A stretch of 64,000 nucleotides of DNA. Origin: Ruegeria sp. TM1040 (GTDB lineage Bacteria; Pseudomonadota; Alphaproteobacteria; Rhodobacterales; Rhodobacteraceae). The DNA is taken from assembly GCF_000014065.1 (NCBI RefSeq), contig NC_008044.1, forward strand, positions 767,501 to 831,500, written 5' to 3'. The notes under the pieces were generated by a model. The model was given only the letters and a program-made list of their open reading frames with translations, made no database searches and was not told where the DNA came from. Both the position numbers and the translations under genes were made by a program. Positions 8,935-16,326 of the stretch are shown in pieces (position 1 is the first letter of the stretch; the number at the start of each line of letters is the position of its first letter).

Positions 8935-10098
8935 ATGCCCGTCAAGAACCGCTTTGCTGAGTTGCTGCCCGAAATTACTGCGTGGCGACGTGACCTGCAC
9001 GAAAACCCCGAAATCCTGTTCGAAACCCATCGCACCAGCGCGCTGGTGGAGGAGAAACTCAAGGCGTTCGGCTGCGACGAAGTGGTCACGGGCATTGGCC
9101 GCACCGGCGTTGTGGGCGTCATCAAGGGTAAATCCTCCGCATCAGGCAAGGTCATCGGTCTGCGGGCCGATATGGACGCGCTGCCGATCCATGAAGAAAC
9201 CGGGCTGGAGTATGCCTCCAAGACCGCAAACGCCATGCACGCCTGTGGTCATGACGGTCATACCGCCATGCTTTTGGGCGCGGCGAAATATCTCTCCGAG
9301 ACGCGGAACTTCGACGGCACCGTTGTGGTGATCTTTCAGCCTGCCGAAGAAGGCGGCGGCGGCGGCAAGGAAATGTGCGATGATGGCATGATGGAGCGCT
9401 GGGGCATCCAGGAAGTCTATGGCATGCACAATTGGCCGGGTCGCCCGGTTGGAAGCTTTGCAATCCGTTCGGGTGCCTTCTTTGCGGCGACCGATCAGTT
9501 CGACATCACCTTTACCGGCAAAGGCGGCCATGCCGCTAAGCCGCAGGAAACCATCGATTCGACCGTGATGGCATCGCAGGCGGTGCTTGCCCTGCAAACC
9601 ATCGCTGCCCGCAACGCCGATCCCGTGCATCAGATCGTGGTCTCTGTGACCTCTTTTGAGACCTCCTCCAAGGCGTTCAACGTGATTCCTGAGCGCGTTC
9701 AGATCAAAGGCACCGTGCGCACCATGGCGCCCGAGATGCGGGATCTTGCTGAAAAACGTATCAAGGAAATCTGCGCGGGCATCGCAGCGACCTTTGGCGG
9801 TGAAGCCGATGTGACTTACCACCGTGGCTATCCGGTGATGGTGAACCATGACGAGCAGACCGAGTTTGCCGCCAAAGTGGCGCGTGACATTTCCGGGCAG
9901 TGCGATGAGGCGCCGCTGGTGATGGGGGGCGAAGACTTTGCCTTCATGCTCGAAGAGCGTCCCGGTGCCTATATTCTCGTCGGCAATGGGGACACCGCCG
10001 CCGTGCATCACCCCAAGTATAACTTCACCGATGATGCGATTCCCGCAGGCTGCAGCTGGTGGGCGGAGATCGTCGAGCAGCGCATGCCCGCAGCCTGA
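8935..10098 (+). CDS. M20 amidohydrolase, hippurate/N-acyl-amino-acid hydrolase type (copy 2)
   Basis: Second, 387-residue copy of the preceding enzyme and clearly a tandem duplicate: long stretches such as TGVVGVIKGKS, RADMDALPIHEETGL and LLGAAKYLSETRNFDGTVV are shared exactly, with divergence concentrated in the dimerisation domain and C-terminal half. All metal ligands and the catalytic glutamates (QPAEEGGGGG, GGEDFAFMLE) are kept, so both copies should be active. ATG at 8935 follows AAGGAGAAAGACCT. A strong terminator lies 21 bases after the stop, closing the plus-strand unit that begins with the ABC ATPase. The divergence suggests different substrate preference for each copy. Confidence 0.9.
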   Translation: MPVKNRFAELLPEITAWRRDLHENPEILFETHRTSALVEEKLKAFGCDEVVTGIGRTGVVGVIKGKSSASGKVIGLRADMDALPIHEETGLEYASKTANAMHACGHDGHTAMLLGAAKYLSETRNFDGTVVVIFQPAEEGGGGGKEMCDDGMMERWGIQEVYGMHNWPGRPVGSFAIRSGAFFAATDQFDITFTGKGGHAAKPQETIDSTVMASQAVLALQTIAARNADPVHQIVVSVTSFETSSKAFNVIPERVQIKGTVRTMAPEMRDLAEKRIKEICAGIAATFGGEADVTYHRGYPVMVNHDEQTEFAAKVARDISGQCDEAPLVMGGEDFAFMLEERPGAYILVGNGDTAAVHHPKYNFTDDAIPAGCSWWAEIVEQRMPAA

Positions 10099-10118
10099 TC
10101 CGTATCATCAAAGTGAAG

Positions 10119-10145
10119 AAGGGGGCCACTTCGGCCCCCTTTTTT
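10119..10145 (+). terminator. rho-independent terminator after the M20 gene pair
   Basis: Perfect 9-bp stem AAGGGGGCC (10119-10127) and GGCCCCCTT (10133-10141), loop ACTTC, followed by a T run. Located just after the stop of the second amidohydrolase. Confidence 0.9.
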
Positions 10146-10205
10146 GTGCAACCGCTTGGGCTTTTGTCTCACCTTCCCAGCTGCACTCTCGTAAGGATCA
10201 GCAGA

Positions 10206-10589
10206 CTATTTTTTGTAGCTCTGGCCAATGATCACGCAGCGATCAAATCCACTTGGGAGCGTCGCCTGACACTGGTTCAATGCCGCAATATCTGCGGCCT
10301 TCTGATCGCTAAAGCCGAAGGACTGACCGATCGGAAGAACATTCGAGGAGGAGCCGCAGTCTACGTCGACCCCGACCGGGTAGGCCGGCACAGCATAGGA
10401 TCCGTGGCCATCAATCTTTGCAGCCCAATTCACCATGGCCTGTTTGGAGCTGTCGCATACACGTGCATCAAGTCGCAACAAGCGCAGATCCTTGTCCACC
10501 AAGGGATTGGCCGATTGGGCGAAGGCCGGAGCAGAGATCGCAAGAGCAGATCCAAGGGCGATGACGGTAAGTGTAACTTTCTTCAACAT
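10206..10589 (-). CDS. secreted four-cysteine protein of unknown function (paralog A)
   Basis: A 127-residue exported protein with signal peptide MLKKVTLTVIALGSALAISA...AFA and a mature part of about 103 residues. The start at 10589 is preceded by GGAGGAGG; longer in-frame starts have no support. The mature part has four cysteines, in the contexts ARVCDSS, VDVDCGSS, NQCQAT and DRCVII, and the motifs GSYAVPAYPVG, VLPIGQSFGF and LPSGFDRCVIIGQS. All of these recur in the next gene. I do not recognise the family. Export plus an even number of conserved cysteines suggests a small disulfide-bonded periplasmic or extracellular domain. It is convergent with the M20 genes. Confidence 0.8.
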   Translation of the reverse strand: MLKKVTLTVIALGSALAISAPAFAQSANPLVDKDLRLLRLDARVCDSSKQAMVNWAAKIDGHGSYAVPAYPVGVDVDCGSSSNVLPIGQSFGFSDQKAADIAALNQCQATLPSGFDRCVIIGQSYKK

Positions 10590-10873
10590 TTTAAAAACCT
10601 CCTCCATCATGCTGGGCATGACGACTGATACAAAGTTGCGGCAACGATACGCGCCGCGCACTTAGATTACTCTCAAATCCGGAAAATGTTCCGAAAATTT
10701 TATGATATTCGGTTTTTGTGATGCGGGCTTTTTCTGCTTTGTGTATGAATATCAGATAGATATCCTAAAGCCTTCACGGCGATTTTGCGCCGAATGCTTG
10801 GCAGGGGATTGCACAAGGGCGCGCGAATCCCCACCCCCTGGTCACATTGGGATCACCTTCGGCACCAAAGCGG

Positions 10874-11266
10874 CTAACGAGAAGTCCGATCGAAGCTCTG
10901 GCCAATCACCACGCATCTGTCAAACCCACTTGGAAGCCGTGCGGTGCAGGCTGCCATCGCAGCAGCGTCTGCCTCTGCTTGCGTGTCATAACCCCAGGAA
11001 TATCCAATCGGCAGAACCGAGTCTGAGCCGTCGCATTTCACCTGCTGGCCTGCCGGATAGCGGGGCACAGCATAGGATCCAACGCCTTCTATCCTGCGCG
11101 CCCAGCCGATCATATCCTGCCGGGATGTTTCGCAAATACCCTTGGAAATGCGCAGGACCCGGGGCGTCTCTGACGACACCTTTCCGGGGTTTCCTGCATG
11201 GGTGGGGGTGGAGAAGCCAAAGACGGTTGCGATCATGGCAGCAGTAAGCGCAAAGGGTTTGTACAT
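10874..11266 (-). CDS. secreted four-cysteine protein of unknown function (paralog B)
   Basis: Exported protein of 130 residues, a diverged tandem paralog of the preceding gene. It has a signal peptide (MYKPFALTAAMIATVFGFSTPTHA) and keeps the four cysteines (KGICETS, VKCDGS, AACTAR, DRCVVI) plus GSYAVPRYPAG, VLPIGYSWGY and LPSGFDRCVVIGQS. The N-terminal third differs strongly from paralog A, so the duplication is not recent. AGGAGG precedes the ATG by eight bases. A 20-bp perfect palindrome sits 19 bases upstream of the start (11285-11304), probably in the promoter or leader. No function can be assigned. Confidence 0.8.
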   Translation of the reverse strand: MYKPFALTAAMIATVFGFSTPTHAGNPGKVSSETPRVLRISKGICETSRQDMIGWARRIEGVGSYAVPRYPAGQQVKCDGSDSVLPIGYSWGYDTQAEADAAAMAACTARLPSGFDRCVVIGQSFDRTSR

Positions 11267-11284
11267 ATTTACCTCCTAACGACA

Positions 11285-11304
11285 TGAAGAATTCGAATTC
11301 TTCA
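11285..11304. promoter_or_regulatory. 20-bp perfect palindrome upstream of the secreted paralog B
   Basis: The half-site TGAAGAATTC is followed directly by its complement GAATTCTTCA, giving an uninterrupted 20-bp palindrome with its near end 19 bases upstream of the ATG at 11266. It lies in an A/T-rich stretch of about 250 bases (11267-11519) that holds no other gene. It could be a dimeric repressor site or a leader hairpin. Confidence 0.45.
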
Positions 11305-11519
11305 AAAGTGCGAATCCATCGGTGGCTCGAGGGACTTATCGCGTAGGTAAGTATTTCAAATATCATCCGCCAATTTTCGGGGAAAAATCGAAAATATATG
11401 TCAATTATTGAAATCTATGGTGTGGGGGCGGATCCCATCAACATAGTTGAGCGCGTGGGACGCATTTGCATATTTCAATATGGTGAATGTTTGCGCTTGC
11501 GCAGGAGCGACCGCAGGGG

Positions 11520-12593
11520 TTAGGCGCCCGCGCCGTTTTGGCCGAGCAGCTTGCGATAGATCGCGATGATGGCAGCTGCCTCGCCTTCGAGGCGGAAAGT
11601 CCCGGCCACATGCTCACGTGCCGCTGTGGCCATCTCATTCAACCGGTCTCGATCCGAGAGCAGAGCAATGACATCAGCCGTGATCTTGTCGACATCCTCT
11701 ATGTCGCAGAGCGTGCCGGTCTCGCCCGGAATGACCAACTCTTCAAAAGCCCCGACGCGGGTGGCAACTGCGGGCACGCCGCAGGACATTGCCTCAAGCG
11801 GTGTGAGCCCAAAGCCTTCCCAGCGTTGTGGTGCAACATAGAGATCAAGCGCCTGGAAATGGCGCGGCACATCTTCGACAGCCACCTCATCGCGGAACAG
11901 GATGCGATCCGAGAGGCTCGCCGCAGCCACCTCATCCTTGAGGCCCTGCAGGAACTCTGCGTTGTCCGCTGTCGCCCGCCCCATCATCAGGCCACGCACC
12001 TCTGGATTGGCGCGGCAGGCAGCGATCATCGCTTTGACAAAAAGATCATTGCCTTTTTGCGGGCGGATACGCCCAAAACAACCGACCAGCAGCCCATCCT
12101 CGGGAAGATCAAGCGCGCGTCGCAAGGCGGCGCGATCCGCGACCGGTTGGAACAGGTCGCAGTCGATACCGTGACGGATGACGGTTGCATTGCGTTCCAG
12201 ATAACTTGCAGACCTCGAAGAGGTGGCAATCACCGCGTCCATGCGCCGGATCAGCCAGCGGGTAAACCCCGTGTGTCGGCGTTGCGCAGCCGAGGTGAAC
12301 AGGAGTTTCAGCCGCTTCCCCAAAAGGTATTTGAGCAAAAGCCCAGCCACCATTTCATTGTTGCGTCGGGCGTGCCAGACCCGCGCCCCGGATGGCCCCT
12401 TGCGCGCCATGGTCCAGAGCGCGCCGGGTTTGACCTGTGGCACCTCGGCGGGCAAGTCCGGTGCAGCGGCGCAGATGGCGATCTCGCGTGCCTGGATGGG
12501 CACGAGCCGGATCACGGTAGAAGTCACACCAGAATAGCGTTTCTTAAAGTTCGGCGCGATCACGTCGATCTGGTTGAGGTCGATCTGGCTCAT
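11520..12593 (-). CDS. family-4 glycosyltransferase, probably LPS core
   Basis: Cytoplasmic glycosyltransferase with a GT-B fold, 357 residues. The N-terminal acceptor domain starts near NFKKRYSGVTSTV; the C-terminal nucleotide-sugar domain has GCFGRIRPQKG, and the EX7E motif reads EGFGLTPLEAMSCGVPAVATRVG with both glutamates. It is 10 bases downstream of waaA on the same strand and is surely cotranscribed. That context points to transfer of a sugar onto the Kdo-lipid A core. The exact sugar donor is unknown. Confidence 0.85.
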   Translation of the reverse strand: MSQIDLNQIDVIAPNFKKRYSGVTSTVIRLVPIQAREIAICAAAPDLPAEVPQVKPGALWTMARKGPSGARVWHARRNNEMVAGLLLKYLLGKRLKLLFTSAAQRRHTGFTRWLIRRMDAVIATSSRSASYLERNATVIRHGIDCDLFQPVADRAALRRALDLPEDGLLVGCFGRIRPQKGNDLFVKAMIAACRANPEVRGLMMGRATADNAEFLQGLKDEVAAASLSDRILFRDEVAVEDVPRHFQALDLYVAPQRWEGFGLTPLEAMSCGVPAVATRVGAFEELVIPGETGTLCDIEDVDKITADVIALLSDRDRLNEMATAAREHVAGTFRLEGEAAAIIAIYRKLLGQNGAGA

Positions 12594-12603
12594 CAGGCGC
12601 CCT

Positions 12604-13908
12604 TTATGTGGGGGACGGCAGCAAGTCGAGCAGCGCCGTCACAGTGTCATCCATCTGGTCGGATTGGCGGGCCAGAAAATCGCGTGCCCGCGCGCGGGCC
12701 GTGTCTAGGGTATGCGGCGCGTCGAGCCAAGTCCTGACCGCGTCGGCAAGCGAGCTGGCATCCTGAACTTCATGGGCCGCGCCTAGCTCGATCAGCTCCG
12801 CAAAGGATTCGGCAAAATTATAGGCCCCGGACCCAGTCAGCACCGCGCCTCCCGCTTGCATCACCTCAAAGGGGTTGTGCCCTCCGATTTCGCGGAGAGA
12901 ACCGCCAAGGAAGACCCGTGGGCACAGGCTGTACCAGATGCCCACTTCGCCCAATGTGTCCGCAAGATACACCTGTGTCGAGGTGCGGGGCAGGGCGTCC
13001 CGACTGCGCCGAATGGAAGTGAGGCCTGCCTCGGCAATCATCGCTTCGATTTGATCGCCCCGGTGTGGGTGGCGTGGCGCGAGCAAGAGCAGCAGATCCG
13101 GATGATCCGCCAAGAGCGCTCTATGCGCCTCTAACACGACTTCCTCCTCGCCCTCATGGGTGGAGGAAGCGACCCAGACCGGTCGCGCACCGATTGCGTC
13201 CCGGACGTCCTCCAGGATGGCCTGATCCACTGGCAGGGGCTCCGAGAGCGCCTTAAGGTTGCTGCCAGCGCGCAAACGTGTGGGGTCTGCACCAATGGCC
13301 TTGAGGTTGATCGCCGTCTGGCTGTTCTGGGTGAGCATCAGCGCAAGCTGATCCAGTAGAAACCGCGCGGTGGCGTGCCGTTTCTTCCAGCTGGCGACCG
13401 ATTTGGGCGAAAGACGCGCATTGAGCAGCACCAATGGGACGCCCGCATCGCGCGCGCGCACCAGCATTTGCGGCCAAAGCTCGCTTTCGACAAAGACCCC
13501 GAGGTCCGGCTGCCAATGGTTCAGAAATCGCGTCACCGCGGCTCTGGTGTCCAGAGGCGGAAACTGGTGGCGGGTGCGGGGAGGCAGGCGTTTTGCGACC
13601 AGATCGGCAGATGTGGGTGTGCCCGAGGTGATCAGGAATTCCAGATCCGGCGCCATGGTGCCCAGACGTTTGATCAGCGTGAGGACCGACAGGCTCTCGC
13701 CGACAGAGGCGGCATGAAACCAGATCAGTCGGCCCTTGGGGCGCTGCAGGGTCGCGTGCCCGAGGCGTTCACGAACCCGTTCTTCCGGAAGCCCATGCGC
13801 ACGCAGCTTGCCTGCAACTTTGGACCACATCAGCGGCGCCAAGAGCGTGCTGGCACCGCGATAGAGGTGATAGAGCAGGGTCGGGGCGACCTGCGATGGA
13901 TCGGTCAT
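12604..13908 (-). CDS. waaA: 3-deoxy-D-manno-octulosonic acid (Kdo) transferase
   Basis: Transfers Kdo from CMP-Kdo to lipid A precursor at the cytoplasmic face of the inner membrane (GT30). Length 434 residues, normal for the family. N-terminal hydrophobic anchor at about 9-28; the catalytic glutamate lies in HAASVGESLS (Glu71); LITSGTPTSADL, QFPPLDTRAAVTRFL, VFVESELWPQ and the C-terminal GGHNPFEVMQAGGAVLTG motif are classic GT30 signatures. Start MTDPSQ at 13908 lies 11 bases after moaA ends. Whether it adds one or two Kdo residues cannot be told from sequence. Confidence 0.93.
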   Translation of the reverse strand: MTDPSQVAPTLLYHLYRGASTLLAPLMWSKVAGKLRAHGLPEERVRERLGHATLQRPKGRLIWFHAASVGESLSVLTLIKRLGTMAPDLEFLITSGTPTSADLVAKRLPPRTRHQFPPLDTRAAVTRFLNHWQPDLGVFVESELWPQMLVRARDAGVPLVLLNARLSPKSVASWKKRHATARFLLDQLALMLTQNSQTAINLKAIGADPTRLRAGSNLKALSEPLPVDQAILEDVRDAIGARPVWVASSTHEGEEEVVLEAHRALLADHPDLLLLLAPRHPHRGDQIEAMIAEAGLTSIRRSRDALPRTSTQVYLADTLGEVGIWYSLCPRVFLGGSLREIGGHNPFEVMQAGGAVLTGSGAYNFAESFAELIELGAAHEVQDASSLADAVRTWLDAPHTLDTARARARDFLARQSDQMDDTVTALLDLLPSPT

Positions 13909-13919
13909 CGTCTGGAGCC

Positions 13920-14927
13920 TTACCCGCCGGTGTGGCTCATGTGGCGCGGCATCTGGCCGTCGACGGTCTGGCGGGAGTAGTCAAAATCATGCCCTTTGGG
14001 CTTGAGGTTGATGGCCGCGCGAATGGCTTCTTCGAGGGGCGCCTCGGTGTCGGGATGATCGCGCAGCGGCGCGCGCAGATCAGCCATGTCCTCTTGGCCA
14101 AGGCACATATAAAGCTCCCCTGTGCAGGTGAGGCGCACGCGGTTGCAGCTTTCGCAGAAATTATGGCTAAGGGGCGTGATAAAACCGATCTTTTGGCCGG
14201 TTTCCTCAAGCCGCACATAGCGCGCAGGCCCGCCTGTGCGTTCCGCCAGGTCGGTGACCTGATAACCGCTCTCGTAGGCTTTGCGCACGTCTTTGAGGGA
14301 CCAGTATTGGCCCAGACGGCTCTCGTTTCCGATGTCGCCCATCGGCATGACTTCGATCCAGGTGAGGTCGATGCCGCGATCTGCGCACCACTGGGTCATG
14401 GAGAACAGCTCGTCCTCGTTAAAGCCCTTGAGCGCAACCGCGTTGATTTTGATTTTGAGGCCCGCGGCCTGCGCCGCATCGATCCCGCGCAGCACTTGCG
14501 GCAGGCGGCCCCAGCGGGTGACGTCTGCGAATTTCTTCTCGTCGAGCGTGTCCAGTGACACATTCACCCGCCGCACCCCGGCGTCATAGAGCGCCTGTGC
14601 ATGTTTTTCGAGTTGCGAGCCATTGGTGGTCAGCGTCAGCTCCTTAAGGGCGCCGCTGTCCAGATGCCGCGTCATCGAGCGGAAAAACGTCATGATGTCA
14701 CGGCGCACCAGAGGCTCTCCTCCGGTGATACGCAGTTTTTCAACGCCCAGTCGCACGAAGGTGGAACACATGCGATCGAGCTCCTCGAGCGTCAAAAGCT
14801 CCTTCTTCGGCAGGAAGGTCATGTTCTCGGACATGCAATAAACGCAGCGAAAATCGCAACGGTCCGTAACCGAGACCCGAAGATAGGTGATCGCGCGCGC
14901 GAAGGGATCAATCAAAGGTGCTGTCAT
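13920..14927 (-). CDS. moaA: GTP 3',8-cyclase, molybdenum cofactor biosynthesis
   Basis: Radical-SAM enzyme for the first step of molybdenum cofactor synthesis, 335 residues. The N-terminal cluster motif has Cys24, Cys28 and Cys31 ([11 protein letters not shown]). The GTP-binding second cluster is [19 protein letters not shown] (CX2CX13C). The chain ends in MSHTGG, the Gly-Gly tail needed for activity in this family. [10 protein letters not shown] (the GGEP SAM motif) is present. It is the first gene of a minus-strand run that continues into waaA with only an 11-base gap, an unusual pairing of Moco and LPS genes that may only reflect transcription. Gene 15032 is divergent, with 104 bases between them. 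Confidence 0.95.
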   Translation of the reverse strand: MTAPLIDPFARAITYLRVSVTDRCDFRCVYCMSENMTFLPKKELLTLEELDRMCSTFVRLGVEKLRITGGEPLVRRDIMTFFRSMTRHLDSGALKELTLTTNGSQLEKHAQALYDAGVRRVNVSLDTLDEKKFADVTRWGRLPQVLRGIDAAQAAGLKIKINAVALKGFNEDELFSMTQWCADRGIDLTWIEVMPMGDIGNESRLGQYWSLKDVRKAYESGYQVTDLAERTGGPARYVRLEETGQKIGFITPLSHNFCESCNRVRLTCTGELYMCLGQEDMADLRAPLRDHPDTEAPLEEAIRAAINLKPKGHDFDYSRQTVDGQMPRHMSHTGG

Positions 14928-15031
14928 AAAACTATAGGTAAGGCGGGAAATCGCTCAGGACAATAGGAGCTTATGCAGCAAATCCAGCTTTGTGGCTGGC
15001 ATCCCCCATGAGGTCGGGCTAGGGTCTCGCC

Positions 15032-15622
15032 ATGACAAGACGTGCATTCAAATATCTGACCCTTGCCGCGCTGGCTGCCGGTGGTGTTTCCGCGTGCAAC
15101 GCTCTGGGCGGTGTGCATCTGAGTTCTCAGGTTTTGCAGGGCTCTGGCTCCGGCGTTCGGATCGAACCGGCGCGGCCGGTTTCGCCCGATGCACCGCCAG
15201 AGGTCGAGACGCAGGAGTTGACGACTTCGGGCGGGACATGGACCTCTCCGTCGGATCGTCAGGAGGTCACAACAGCGGCGCTTGATACGCAGCCCGTTCG
15301 GGAGGTCGCGCCGCAACCTGTTGCGCCGACGCAAAGCAGCACGCCTGCACCGGTTGTGGCTTCGGAACAGTCCTTTGTCGGGCAGAAAACCACCGTTGCA
15401 GGTCTGGGCGATCCCGGGCGTGACGGGCTTTGGATGGAAACGCCACTGGTGTCCTCGCGGCGCAACGCGCGCCTGACTGCGCCGAATGGTAAATCCGTAG
15501 TGGTGACGCTGGAACCAATTTCTGGCTCTGCGGGCCAGGGCAGCCGCCTTTCAATTGATGGTATGCGCGCGCTGGGCTTGCCGCTCACTGAGCTTGTTGA
15601 ATTGCGGGTGGGCCCGGTCTAG
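15032..15622 (+). CDS. putative lipoprotein of unknown function
   Basis: A 196-residue protein with a type II signal peptide: basic start MTRRAFKY, hydrophobic core and lipobox GVSAC with the acylated cysteine at 22. The middle (about 45-110) is proline-, threonine- and serine-rich and probably unstructured. The C-terminal 80 residues form a compact domain containing LWMETPLVSSRRNARLTA, VVVTLEPI and LGLPLTELVELRVGPV. The pattern VTLEPISGSAGQGSRLS followed by an alternating hydrophobic strand looks like a double-psi or SAF-like fold, but this is only an impression. No function known to me. Divergent from moaA. Confidence 0.75.
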   Translation: MTRRAFKYLTLAALAAGGVSACNALGGVHLSSQVLQGSGSGVRIEPARPVSPDAPPEVETQELTTSGGTWTSPSDRQEVTTAALDTQPVREVAPQPVAPTQSSTPAPVVASEQSFVGQKTTVAGLGDPGRDGLWMETPLVSSRRNARLTAPNGKSVVVTLEPISGSAGQGSRLSIDGMRALGLPLTELVELRVGPV

Positions 15623-15648
15623 CACCGCGCCGCCCGGCTCGTGATTTG

Positions 15649-16326
15649 TTATTTCAGGTATTTCGCGGCTTCTTTGCGGGCAAAGGCTTTCATGCTTTCG
15701 CCATGCTCGGCCAAGAAAGCCTTGCTTCGTTCGGCGTCATGTTTTGAAAGATCCCGCAGCCACCAGCCAATCGCTTTTTGGATAAACCAGTCGCGATCTG
15801 GCACATATCCTGCAGCCCATCCCAGAATGCGCTCGCGCGCGGCGAGCTGTTCGGGTTTGGGGTTGGCAAACTTGGCCCAGGGCAGGGTGGACATAAGCGC
15901 CGCACGGCGGGTCCACATGTGCTCAGAGGTTGTCCAGTCTTCCACAGTGTCGAGCCGCGCTGGATCAGCCACGAGACGTTTTGAGATGGCCGAGGCGGCA
16001 TGATCCGCGATCGCCCAGCTGTCAAAGTCGGGCACCCAGCTTTGCAACAGATCCCAGGCGGCCGCATCCGGCTTGATCCGGGCCTGCGTCAGCAATTTGG
16101 CTGCCAAAATCCGCGCCTCGAAGATGTCGCTGGCCCAAAGCTCTGCCGCAAGATCGACGCGCGCGTTCAGATCAAGCGCGGCGCGCCAGTCGCGCGACAG
16201 CGTGTTCAGCACTTCATTGCCGACGCCCAGAACCTCACGGCTCTGTTTGTGGTAGGCTATCATCTGCTCTGCGCGTCCGGGCTCAATCTCGGCACGAAGC
16301 GCCTCCAGTGCGTCGTCGAGCGTCAT
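15649..16326 (-). CDS. DNA alkylation repair (AlkD-like) HEAT-repeat protein
   Basis: 225 residues, helical throughout, of the AlkC/AlkD superfamily. Visible matches are EILAAKLL-like FEARILAAKLLTQ, the PDFDSWAIADHAAS segment carrying the conserved Trp and Asp of the DNA-contact concave face, and the C-terminal DRDWFIQKAIGWWLRDLSKHD. Known members flip out or capture N3- and N7-alkylated bases; some family members have no proven glycosylase activity. Its ATG overlaps the glmS stop by four bases (ATGA), so it is translated with glmS. Confidence 0.85.
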   Translation of the reverse strand: MTLDDALEALRAEIEPGRAEQMIAYHKQSREVLGVGNEVLNTLSRDWRAALDLNARVDLAAELWASDIFEARILAAKLLTQARIKPDAAAWDLLQSWVPDFDSWAIADHAASAISKRLVADPARLDTVEDWTTSEHMWTRRAALMSTLPWAKFANPKPEQLAARERILGWAAGYVPDRDWFIQKAIGWWLRDLSKHDAERSKAFLAEHGESMKAFARKEAAKYLK

